DNA from: a bacterium
GTDB lineage: Bacteria > Bacillota > Negativicutes > Acidaminococcales > Acidaminococcaceae
Direction: 5' to 3'
NCBI GenBank assembly: GCA_004562175.1
Contig: SFRS01000009.1
Location: forward strand, 1 to 21,176
Length of the DNA: 21,176 nucleotides
In this document: positions 15,381-21,020 of the stretch, in pieces
Layout: each line of letters begins with the position of its first letter
Numbering within the stretch: the first letter of the stretch is position 1
The notes under the pieces: model-generated
Told to the model about the DNA's origin: nothing
The model's database searches: none
The model's input: the letters and a program-made list of their open reading frames with translations, nothing else
Position numbers and translations under genes: made by a program

Positions 15381-15402
15381 TTCCCGAAAAAAGTGCTATA
15401 CT
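15374..15402 (+). promoter_or_regulatory. Promoter of the ogt-like gene
   Basis: TAGTCA at 15374-15379, a 17-base spacer, and TATACT at 15397-15402, the latter with a TGC extension (extended -10). It is back to back with the EamA promoter. Confidence 0.7.
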
Positions 15403-15432
15403 ATAGTAAAAAAAGTAAAGGAGACTTCCACC

Positions 15433-15921
15433 ATGGAACAAAACATAAAAATTGCCCTCTATAATGCACCCGTGGGCACCCTTCTCATCAAATACGAGGA
15501 TGATGCTGTGGTTTTCTTACAAAAGACCACCGAAGCCTTGCAAGCCGACCAACCCACTGCCTTGTCAGAGCTTGTTTTTCACCAGCTGGACGAATATTTT
15601 GCCGGCAAGCGCACCAGCTTTGACTTCCCCTTCCGCCTGAAAGGCACGCCTTTCCAAATGCAAGTTTGGGAAGCACTGCAAAAAATTCCCTATGGCGAAG
15701 TGCGCAGCTATCAGGATCTGGCAGCCAGCATTGGTCGTCCCACCGCTTGGCGCGCTTGTGGCTCTGCTGCCCATGCCAACCCTATCGCTATTGCCATTCC
15801 CTGCCACCGCGTCATCGGTAAATACGGCTCACTGTTAGGCTATAGCGGTGGTGTTGAGATGAAGCAAGCCTTGCTGAAGCTGGAGAACGCCCAAATACCT
15901 GCCTATAAGGGTAGTGTGTAA
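15433..15921 (+). CDS. ogt: Methylated-DNA-[protein]-cysteine S-methyltransferase
   Basis: A 162-residue alkyltransferase that repairs O6-methylguanine by moving the methyl group to its own cysteine. The active-site motif PCHRVIG is intact at 123-129 (Cys124). The helix-turn-helix and recognition segment MQVWEALQKIPYGEVRSYQDLA (76-97) and the closing LLGYSGGVEMKQALLKLE are typical. The usual RAVG motif before the active site reads RACG here, adding a cysteine at 109 that is uncommon at that place. The start is the ATG at 15433, 9 bases after AAAGGAG. An open frame to 15370 would run through the promoter and is rejected. The unknown membrane protein gene follows after 41 bases without a terminator, so they may be cotranscribed. 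Confidence 0.92.
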   Translation: MEQNIKIALYNAPVGTLLIKYEDDAVVFLQKTTEALQADQPTALSELVFHQLDEYFAGKRTSFDFPFRLKGTPFQMQVWEALQKIPYGEVRSYQDLAASIGRPTAWRACGSAAHANPIAIAIPCHRVIGKYGSLLGYSGGVEMKQALLKLENAQIPAYKGSV

Positions 15922-15962
15922 CCAGCGTCCACAGCTGTTGAGTACACTTGGGAGAAGCTTTT

Positions 15963-17219
15963 ATGAATGTTTTTACTTGGATCAACGAGCTTTTAGGCAC
16001 CGAAAACGCCGAGGGCATCATTGCCATTTCCGCGCTGCTGGCCTGGATGCTACCCAAGCTGCTGTATTTTTGTGTTAAATTCATCTTTAATACCCTGCTG
16101 TTTTTGGCCAATGTTTTCAGCAGGGACAAGCTGGAGCTGTGGCTGAAAAGCAAAATCAACTACTTTTTGGCCAATTTGGCCCACGGTGCCAAGGTTTCGG
16201 ACATCCCCCGCTGGCTGAACAAGGACCAATTCGCCCTGCGGGAGGTCCACTGGGACCGAGCAGGGCTTGTGGTGGACGTACCCTCGGTGATCGTCACCAT
16301 CAATCTGCCCACCTTTGGCTACAACGTCTTCAAGCTCAGACTGCGCTACCTTTTTAATCAGGCGGAGTTCATGAGCCAACTGGACAAGCTGCTGCACAAT
16401 TCAGTGCGCGAAATTCGCGTGCAGGAGCCGGCCATCAGCTATCTGGACAAGCATTTGGCCCTGCTGGCCAGCAAGTCGGAGGGAGGCGCCACCAGTGCTG
16501 CTGCCCCATCCGGCAAAAAAGAGACCATCATCACCCTTTTACAGGAGGCCGTGGATTACCATCTGCATGTGCTGGTGGAGCACGGCAGCCTGCAGCTGAA
16601 GCTCTACGACGAGCTTTTTGTGGTGCAAAATATCAATTTTGATTTATATAATCGGGCTGCCAGCTTCGAGGCAGGACAAAAAAATTTTTTGTTCACGGCC
16701 ATGCTGACAGGCATTTATGAAGGAGCCAACCTGACCTTGTGCAACAAGCCCAACAGTCGCTCGGAATACCAGCTGGGCATCAACAAGCTGACCATCACGC
16801 CGGGCCTGTGGCAAGCGATTCAGGAGCGCTGCAGCCAGCTAGAGCAGCTGGAGTTTGCTCCGGGACAGGCTGTGGGCGTGCTCCGTGACATCCGCCTGGA
16901 TTTCAAGGTGGCGGATAGAGTGCAGGTTGTCGGCCTTGAAGGCGAGTACCGCATCATCAAGCCCACTATTAAGGCTTGGCGCAGCTTCGAGCTTCCCAGC
17001 AGCCTCGAAGGCGTCCTTGCTTGGACCGAGCAGGGACTGCAGCTGCCGGACAATTTCCTCGTTTTCAAAAATGGACTGCGCATGCGCATCCCCTGCTCAT
17101 GGCAAAACGGCAAGCTAAAAATGGACTTTCCCTCCCTGGACGAGCTCAAGCAAAAATATATGGGCGTTGTCAAGCAGGCCAAGGAAGCTGCCAAGTCTTA
17201 TTTTGGCAAGCTGTGGTGA
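15963..17219 (+). CDS. Unrecognised membrane-anchored protein
   Basis: A 418-residue protein I do not recognise. One long or two short hydrophobic segments lie at about 18-52 (GIIAISALLAWMLPKLLYF onward), then a basic patch (SRDKLELWLKSK). The rest is soluble. Several stretches alternate charged and hydrophobic residues in the manner of beta-rich lipid- or envelope-associated domains (for example GLVVDVPSVIVTINLPTFGY and FKLRLRYLF). An Ala/Gly/Ser-rich linker (GGATSAAAPSGKK) near 174-188 suggests two domains. The last 40 residues (LKQKYMGVVKQAKEAAKSYF) look like an amphipathic helix. The start is ATG 15963, 5-6 bases after GGGAGAAG; a TTG at 15948 would overlap this site. It follows ogt after 41 bases and ends before a strong terminator. 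No function is assigned. Confidence 0.8.
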   Translation: MNVFTWINELLGTENAEGIIAISALLAWMLPKLLYFCVKFIFNTLLFLANVFSRDKLELWLKSKINYFLANLAHGAKVSDIPRWLNKDQFALREVHWDRAGLVVDVPSVIVTINLPTFGYNVFKLRLRYLFNQAEFMSQLDKLLHNSVREIRVQEPAISYLDKHLALLASKSEGGATSAAAPSGKKETIITLLQEAVDYHLHVLVEHGSLQLKLYDELFVVQNINFDLYNRAASFEAGQKNFLFTAMLTGIYEGANLTLCNKPNSRSEYQLGINKLTITPGLWQAIQERCSQLEQLEFAPGQAVGVLRDIRLDFKVADRVQVVGLEGEYRIIKPTIKAWRSFELPSSLEGVLAWTEQGLQLPDNFLVFKNGLRMRIPCSWQNGKLKMDFPSLDELKQKYMGVVKQAKEAAKSYFGKLW

Positions 17220-17235
17220 AGCCCAGGCTCTTCCT

Positions 17236-17250
17236 GTAACGAAACGTTAC
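17236..17250. repeat. Short perfect palindrome downstream of the unknown membrane protein gene
   Basis: GTAACG (17236-17241) and CGTTAC (17245-17250) are perfect inverted copies around AAA. It lies between the stop and the terminator and has no T run, so it is not a terminator. It may be a stability hairpin or a protein site. Confidence 0.4.
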
Positions 17251-17276
17251 TCGAAACAAATGTTTATACTGCAATG

Positions 17277-17312
17277 AAGCCCCCGGCATGTGTAGTACGC
17301 CGGGGGCTTTTC
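17277..17312 (+). terminator. GC-rich terminator between convergent genes
   Basis: A perfect 11-bp stem, AAGCCCCCGGC (17277-17287) with GCCGGGGGCTT (17299-17309), is followed by TTTCTTTG. Read on the minus strand it would also form a hairpin after the HAD gene, but with a poor U tail. Confidence 0.88.
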
Positions 17313-17328
17313 TTTGTATAAAGCGCTA

Positions 17329-18129
17329 TTATTTTCTTGCAATATCACCCACACCATTGAGAATAATGGAGGGTCTGTAGGAAAAGACGTTAATATTTTC
17401 CAGAGTAGAGACGCCGCTCAGGACCAGTGCCGTCATCAAGCCACTTTCCATACCTGCTACAATATCCGTATCCATTCTGTCGCCAATCATGACAGCATCG
17501 GCGGAATGCACGTTGAGCATTTTTAAGCCAGTGCGCATCATGAGGGGATTGGGCTTACCCACAAAGTAAGGTGTTTTGCCCGTAGCTAGGGAAATAGGTG
17601 CCACTAAAGCCTGACAAGCAGGAATGATACCCATCTCCGAGGGTCCCGTCATATCGGGGTTGGTGCCCACAAGGCGCGCACCTTTATTGATCAGCTGCAC
17701 TGCTTTGATAATCATGTTGTAGTTATAGGAATCAGTTTCGCCCACCACCACATAATCTGGATTAACATCGTTCATAGTGATGCCCACGTCATAGAGGGCG
17801 TTGACCAAACCTGGCGCGCCAATGACATAAGCGCTGCAGCCGGGAGCCTGCTCTGCCAGAAATTTGGCCGTTGCCAAAGCACTGGTATAAAAATGGCTTT
17901 CGTCCACATCAAGCCCCATGCGGGACAGCTTTTGCCGGAGCTCTCTGGGACTGCGCTCACTGGAATTAGTCAAAAAGAGAAAGGGCTTATCCTCCTTATA
18001 TAGCCAATCCACAAACTCCTTCACCCCGGGCAGGATGCAGTTGCCGTGGTAGATAACTCCATCCATATCACTAATATAACCCTGTTTATTGCGTAATATT
18101 TCTAGTAATTCTTCATTTACCTTGTACAT
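17329..18129 (-). CDS. HAD-IIA family phosphatase (NagD-like)
   Basis: A 266-residue cytoplasmic phosphatase of the HAD superfamily, class IIA. All four motifs are visible: DMDGV at 21-25 (nucleophile Asp21, acid/base Asp23), LTNSS at 53-57, the lysine in FVGKPNP (Lys192), and GDRMDTDI at 216-223 with the metal-binding Asp217 and Asp222. The capping domain lies between motifs 2 and 3, as in NagD and p-nitrophenyl phosphatase-like proteins. Substrates in this class are sugar phosphates, nucleotides or glycerol phosphates, and none can be chosen from sequence. The ATG follows GGAGGT by 5 bases. The next gene upstream on the strand is a DMT transporter, separated by a long inverted repeat and a possible weak promoter. 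Confidence 0.92.
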   Translation of the reverse strand: MYKVNEELLEILRNKQGYISDMDGVIYHGNCILPGVKEFVDWLYKEDKPFLFLTNSSERSPRELRQKLSRMGLDVDESHFYTSALATAKFLAEQAPGCSAYVIGAPGLVNALYDVGITMNDVNPDYVVVGETDSYNYNMIIKAVQLINKGARLVGTNPDMTGPSEMGIIPACQALVAPISLATGKTPYFVGKPNPLMMRTGLKMLNVHSADAVMIGDRMDTDIVAGMESGLMTALVLSGVSTLENINVFSYRPSIILNGVGDIARK

Positions 18130-18157
18130 TTTTTACCTCCACTATCTGTTTAGCTTT

Positions 18158-18186
18158 ATTATGCTCTCAAAGAGCGAAATAAGCAA
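18158..18186 (-). promoter_or_regulatory. Possible promoter of the HAD phosphatase gene
   Basis: Minus-strand TTGCTT (18186-18181), a 17-base spacer, and CATAAT (18163-18158). The match is only moderate. The -35 overlaps the left outer arm of the inverted repeat. Confidence 0.4.
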
Positions 18187-18255
18187 GCACTTCCGCAAAA
18201 ACTACATCGCGATGTTGTTTTTGCCGAAGTTTTTCCAAAGAAGTTCGCTTATTTC
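18176..18255. repeat. Long nested inverted repeat between the DMT transporter and HAD phosphatase genes
   Basis: Outer arms GAAATAAGC (18176-18184) and GCTTATTTC (18247-18255) enclose a 42-base near-palindrome (18189-18230): ACTTC, GCAAAAAC and ACATCG are mirrored by CGATGT, GTTTTTGC and GAAGT, with only a C-C and a T-T mismatch. The right arm includes the stop codon of the DMT transporter gene. Neither strand has a clear terminator T run outside it. It could be a stability hairpin, a small mobile palindromic unit or an operator cluster. Confidence 0.6.
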
Positions 18256-19121
18256 TTCGGCAAGGACAAAAGCAGCACCGTAAAGATGATGCAGCTCATA
18301 CCGATATAGTCCGGCAACACGAGTCTAGTATCCAAAAGCAGCACCACGGCGATGATGGAAGCTAATGGCTCGGCGCAGGAAACAAGGCTGGCCTTGGTAG
18401 AGCCAACGATTTTTAAGCCTGCTAAATAAAGAGCATAGCTGGCAATGGTAGCGCCAATGATGAGGTAGCTCATAGCCCCATAAGCCTGCATATTCCAGCT
18501 GCCTGCAGGAGTGAAGGGGTTGCGCACTGCAATGAGCGCCAAACCACTGAGCAGCTGTCCCCAACCGATAATCACCGTAGCCGGGTAATGCTTTAAAAGC
18601 TCCACAGGCTGAATGCTGTAAAAAGCGTAAGAAATGGCAGACAATAGACCGATAACAATGGCTGCTGGCGATAGCGCCAAGCTGGTCAGACTGCCATGGG
18701 TAGCAATGAGAAAAACGCCCACTAAAGCGCCGCAAATGCCCACCAGCTCCCGACCATCGGGCCAAGCACGATGCTTGTAGCTCATGTAAACCATAACCCA
18801 AATGGGTGCACTATATTGCAGCACTGTGGCTGTGGCAGCATTGCACAGAGAGATGGTGTAATAGAAGCCCAGCTGGGCCCCTAAAATGCCCACGAAGGAA
18901 AAGCACAGCAGGGAGAGGAAATGCTGACGCAGGATGGTGAAGATGTTTTGCCTGAGCACAGCAATGGTGTAGGCCAAAAACAGCGCACCGGCCACTATTT
19001 GCCGCACCATGACCAGCCATACTGCGTCCACCTGATGGTATTGAAAAAGATATTGTCCGGCCACGCCGCCAAGTCCCCAGCAGGCCGCCGCCATGACTAT
19101 TAACATAATTCCCTTCAGCAA
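18249..19121 (-). CDS. DMT-superfamily transporter (two EamA domains)
   Basis: A 290-residue membrane protein with about ten hydrophobic helices, arranged as two EamA repeats of roughly 140 residues each. Typical parts are AACWGLGGVAGQYLF near residue 13 and YSAPIWVMVYMSYKHRAWPDGRELVGICGALVGVFL at the end of the first half. The second half has SCAEPLASIIAVVLLLDTRLVLPDYIGMSCI. Family members export or import amino acids and other metabolites; no substrate is evident. I take the TTG at 19121 as the start because AGGAGG lies 7 bases upstream. An ATG five codons later has only AAGGG close to it. A promoter (TGGACA, 17, TATATT with TGC extension) lies at 19182-19210. The stop codon falls in the outer arm of the inverted repeat. 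Confidence 0.9.
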   Translation of the reverse strand: MLKGIMLIVMAAACWGLGGVAGQYLFQYHQVDAVWLVMVRQIVAGALFLAYTIAVLRQNIFTILRQHFLSLLCFSFVGILGAQLGFYYTISLCNAATATVLQYSAPIWVMVYMSYKHRAWPDGRELVGICGALVGVFLIATHGSLTSLALSPAAIVIGLLSAISYAFYSIQPVELLKHYPATVIIGWGQLLSGLALIAVRNPFTPAGSWNMQAYGAMSYLIIGATIASYALYLAGLKIVGSTKASLVSCAEPLASIIAVVLLLDTRLVLPDYIGMSCIIFTVLLLSLPKK

Positions 19122-19181
19122 AGCTTTTCCTCCTTCATATCTTCTTAGATGTGGGTCTCATCCATACTAGTCATAGGAAGT

Positions 19182-19210
19182 AATATAGCACTTTTTGACC
19201 CTCTTGTCCA
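19182..19210 (-). promoter_or_regulatory. Promoter of the DMT transporter gene
   Basis: Minus-strand TGGACA (19210-19205), a 17-base spacer, and TATATT (19187-19182) with a TGC extension. It lies just past the terminator of the upstream small gene. Confidence 0.75.
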
Positions 19211-19225
19211 CCAAATTCCGGACAC

Positions 19226-19258
19226 AAAAAAAGACCAGGCGTTGTGAGTAGCCTAGCC
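19226..19258 (-). terminator. Terminator of the 30-codon gene
   Basis: On the minus strand GGCTAGGC (19258-19251) pairs with GCCTGGTC (19240-19233) over 8 bp, including two G-U pairs. The loop is 10 bases and a run of seven T follows after TC. It starts 12 bases after the stop of the small ORF. Confidence 0.82.
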
Positions 19259-19269
19259 ATCCGTCGTGA

Positions 19270-19362
19270 TTATTTCTTCAGGGAATGCTTTACAATCTCG
19301 CGATTGAGCTCCTGAAGCGTGGGTCGCTTGGACCAATCCTGTGCAGTCATTTTCTTTTGCAT
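19270..19362 (-). CDS. Predicted 30-residue basic small protein
   Basis: ATG at 19362-19360 opens a 30-codon frame ending in TAA at 19272-19270. The peptide starts MQKKMTAQDWSKRP and ends EIVKHSLKK. It has eight Lys/Arg against three acidic residues, one tryptophan and no hydrophobic stretch, so it is a soluble, basic, probably helical peptide. An AAAGGAG ribosome binding site lies 11 bases upstream, slightly long; an internal ATG at codon 5 is an alternative start. What makes it credible is the frame: promoter TGGACA-17-TATAAT at 19416-19444, a leader of about 46 nt, the ORF, then a terminator 12 bases after the stop, with no other gene in the unit. I do not recognise the sequence and assign no function. 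The same transcript could instead act as an RNA. Confidence 0.6.
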   Translation of the reverse strand: MQKKMTAQDWSKRPTLQELNREIVKHSLKK

Positions 19363-19415
19363 ATAGGTGTCTACTCCTTTCTTTATAATATTATCCATAT
19401 CCAAGTGGTTACCCT

Positions 19416-19444
19416 ATTATAAGCAATATAAGCTTCTTTGTCCA
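19416..19444 (-). promoter_or_regulatory. Promoter of the 30-codon gene
   Basis: Minus-strand TGGACA (19444-19439), a 17-base spacer, and TATAAT (19421-19416), a near-consensus sigma-A-type promoter. Transcription would start near 19409. Confidence 0.8.
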
Positions 19445-19509
19445 GCCCTTTGCCCGTGATTTTACATATTTATTACTATTGTGGCATTTTATGCTGTTGT
19501 GAGATAGTT

Positions 19510-19542
19510 AGCCCCCGGCGCTTTGTGCACATACCGGGGGCT
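19510..19542. terminator. GC-rich hairpin downstream of the DUF1638 gene, possible terminator
   Basis: AGCCCCCGG (19510-19518) pairs with CCGGGGGCT (19534-19542) around a 15-base loop. It lies about 30 bases after the minus-strand stop at 19572. The T content beyond the stem is poor on both strands. Its right half, CACATACCGGGGGCTT, matches the minus strand of the terminator at 17277-17309 apart from one base. Confidence 0.5.
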
Positions 19543-19571
19543 TGCTTTACTAAAGGATTTTTTTCCACACC

Positions 19572-20243
19572 CTATTTCTTAATCGTGCAAGGCCGGAGTC
19601 CATCAAATTCATGAATGCTCAAGGTCCCACCCTTAGGCACCACAATCACATCTGCATCATACTTGCCTGACACCAGCTTTTCCAGCACCTTGTAGGGGCC
19701 GGGCAAACGCGTCAGCGTCCCTCCCAAAAGCTGCACCAGGGGCATGATATAGTCCTCCACCTCTTTTAGGTCATAAGTTCCTGTATCAATAATATAAAAA
19801 TCGGTAAAGCCCTTGTACAGCTTCTTGAGCACGGTCTCCGCCTCAGCTTGACCACGCTCCTTTACCAGCTTGGCATAATCAATGGTGGAATTTTGCATGA
19901 AGTTCATCCAGCTTTTAGTGATGAAAATAGCTCCATCAGGACGCTTGATGCCGGAGCCAGTTAACAGCACATCAATGCAGTCCATGGTTCTGGGCACGGC
20001 GATGGGGCAGGTGGTGGCCTGCAAATCACAGGTGGCCTTGCCGCAGCCAGAAACACAAATGATTATTTCCTCGGCCTCCGTATTATTGTCGATGATGCTT
20101 TGCAGTGTCCCGTGCATCTTCTGTGGATTGCTGTGCAGCGCCACATCAAGGTAATGCACTTCGCCTGCAAAGCCCACTTTGTTTATGGTATTTTCTAGCT
20201 CCTTTTGCAGAGTTATGCAAGAATAAATTTCTCTTTTGTTCAT
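19572..20243 (-). CDS. DUF1638-domain protein
   Basis: A 223-residue cytoplasmic protein matching DUF1638. The recognisable core runs from ALHSNPQKMHGTLQSIID (35-52) through IIICVSGCGKATCDL to IAVPRTMDCIDVLLTGSG (81-98), where a histidine-containing early motif and a conserved Pro-Arg...Asp-Cys motif are normal for the family. Five cysteines fall in 63-89 (63, 67, 72, 79, 89), enough for a metal or Fe-S site, though that is inference. DUF1638 proteins are frequent in anaerobes, often near corrinoid methyltransferase genes, but no such neighbour is seen here. Their biochemical role is unknown to me. The ATG follows GGAG by 8 bases. A modest promoter (TTGGTT, 17, TATGAT) is at 20274-20302, so it is probably its own unit. 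Confidence 0.85.
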   Translation of the reverse strand: MNKREIYSCITLQKELENTINKVGFAGEVHYLDVALHSNPQKMHGTLQSIIDNNTEAEEIIICVSGCGKATCDLQATTCPIAVPRTMDCIDVLLTGSGIKRPDGAIFITKSWMNFMQNSTIDYAKLVKERGQAEAETVLKKLYKGFTDFYIIDTGTYDLKEVEDYIMPLVQLLGGTLTRLPGPYKVLEKLVSGKYDADVIVVPKGGTLSIHEFDGLRPCTIKK

Positions 20244-20273
20244 TTTATCAGCTCCACATCCTCGTTTTTTTTT

Positions 20274-20302
20274 ATCATATCTGCCAACGATTTATAAACC
20301 AA
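20274..20302 (-). promoter_or_regulatory. Possible promoter of the DUF1638 gene
   Basis: Minus-strand TTGGTT (20302-20297), a 17-base spacer, and TATGAT (20279-20274). The start would be near 20267, about 24 bases before the ATG. The -35 match is weak. Confidence 0.42.
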
Positions 20303-20355
20303 AAACTCCAAAGTAGCAATAGTAGGACTGCAGTACCATATAATCCCTACTTCCC

Positions 20356-20583
20356 TTAAGCAAATGCTTTAGCTTTCCATTTTACATCTATTTGCATATT
20401 CTGTTCCACACAATAACTTAAATACATATTAATCAAAGTTTGGTATGGAATACCCTTTATTTCAGCCAAATACTTAAAATACTCGATAACCTCTACGTCC
20501 AAATTGATCGTGACCTGCTTCTTGGTCTTTTTTGCATAAACATTTTTGGTAGAATTGGAAAAATCATATTCATCTCTGATCAA
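20356..20583 (-). CDS. BrnA/CopG-type antitoxin, no toxin gene adjacent
   Basis: A 75-residue ribbon-helix-helix type protein. The N-terminal RDEYDFSNSTKNVYAKK and the central KKQVTINLDVEVIEYFKYLAEIKGIPYQTLINMYL are characteristic of BrnA-like/CopG-family antitoxins: one short strand (QVTINLD) followed by two helices. Such proteins bind DNA as dimers, repress their own operon and neutralise a ribonuclease toxin. The start is a TTG at 20583, supported by AGGAGGT five bases upstream. In BrnTA pairs the toxin gene normally precedes the antitoxin gene. Here the upstream 90 bases hold no ORF, and beyond them lies a putative RNA gene. The downstream neighbour is DUF1638, not a toxin, so this looks like an orphan antitoxin or stand-alone regulator. 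Confidence 0.82.
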   Translation of the reverse strand: MIRDEYDFSNSTKNVYAKKTKKQVTINLDVEVIEYFKYLAEIKGIPYQTLINMYLSYCVEQNMQIDVKWKAKAFA

Positions 20584-20646
20584 ACTTTACCTCCTACTTT
20601 CATACCATGCGAAGTATATTTCTCCTATAATTCTTTTCACATTTTA

Positions 20647-20660
20647 ATATGATCCCATAT
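20647..20660. promoter_or_regulatory. Inverted repeat upstream of the antitoxin gene
   Basis: ATATG (20647-20651) and CATAT (20656-20660) form a dyad with a 4-base centre, about 65-75 bases upstream of the TTG start. It is a candidate operator for the ribbon-helix-helix protein. A possible -10 (TATACT on the minus strand) lies between it and the start. Confidence 0.35.
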
Positions 20661-20674
20661 AAACAGCTCCCAAT

Positions 20675-20703
20675 AAAAAAGCACCTGCCAAGCTCTGACA
20701 GGT
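20675..20703 (-). terminator. Terminator of the putative structured RNA
   Basis: On the minus strand ACCTGTCA (20703-20696) pairs with TGGCAGGT (20690-20683) over 8 bp including one G-U pair, followed by GC and six T. Confidence 0.85.
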
Positions 20704-20779
20704 ACCAACCGAACCGCACGTCCGGGCAGAAGCTCCTTGCACTCACGAACACTGCGCTTGCAAGGCTACCACTGCAACT
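20675..20779 (-). ncRNA. Putative structured RNA of about 105 nt
   Basis: A minus-strand unit bounded by a promoter (TATAAT at 20791-20786) and a terminator (20703-20675) with no ORF that has a ribosome binding site. The predicted fold is branched. GGUA-CC near the 5' part can pair with GGUACC before the terminator (one bulged G). Between them lie a hairpin CCUUGCA/UGCAAGG and a hairpin CCGGAC/GUUCGG with loop GUGCG. The 3' end is the terminator stem. I compared it mentally with SRP RNA, 6S, T-box, group II intron domain V and common riboswitches, and it does not carry their core motifs. It could be a stand-alone RNA or a terminated leader of the antitoxin gene, which starts about 90 bases beyond the terminator. 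Confidence 0.5.
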
Positions 20780-20785
20780 ATTTCT

Positions 20786-20814
20786 ATTATACACAATTCT
20801 TATATCCAGTACAA
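20786..20814 (-). promoter_or_regulatory. Promoter of the putative structured RNA
   Basis: Minus-strand TATAAT (20791-20786) with TTGTAC (20814-20809) 17 bases upstream. The -10 is perfect and the -35 matches only its first three bases. The start would be near 20779. Confidence 0.6.
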
Positions 20815-20932
20815 GTGTTTAAGATGCGAACAAATTGTAAATTTTACTTTTGCGCAAACTTGACTAATAGAAATAAAGAGCAAAAACAAAAAGAACTCAA
20901 AGCAGTATCAAAATCGTATCAACCGGAAAATG

Positions 20933-20970
20933 AAAAATCCCCTGACCACTATATCTAGTAATCAGGGGAT
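20933..20970 (-). terminator. Terminator after rplL
   Basis: On the minus strand ATCCCCTGA (20970-20962) pairs with TCAGGGGAT (20945-20937), with further ACT/AGT pairing inside, followed by a T run. It lies about 50 bases after the rplL stop. The bases between hold two direct GTAGCT copies and no gene. Confidence 0.9.
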
Positions 20971-21020
20971 GGATTTCAGCAGTTAATAACTACATGTAGC
21001 TACTAGTGTAGCTGCCGCAA

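Noticed and set aside
20700..20760. Group II intron domain V-like or T-box-like signal (GGACGTGCGGTTCGG, GGTTGGTACC)
   Set aside because: The domain V catalytic AGC and GAAA tetraloop are missing, and the T-box Stem I and full antiterminator motif are absent. Only short resemblances remain.
20675..20779. SRP (4.5S) RNA at a similar length
   Set aside because: The conserved helix 8 motif with GGAAGGAAGCA is absent.
20737..20958. A 73-codon plus-strand open frame
   Set aside because: It has no ribosome binding site and runs antisense through the RNA promoter and the rplL terminator.
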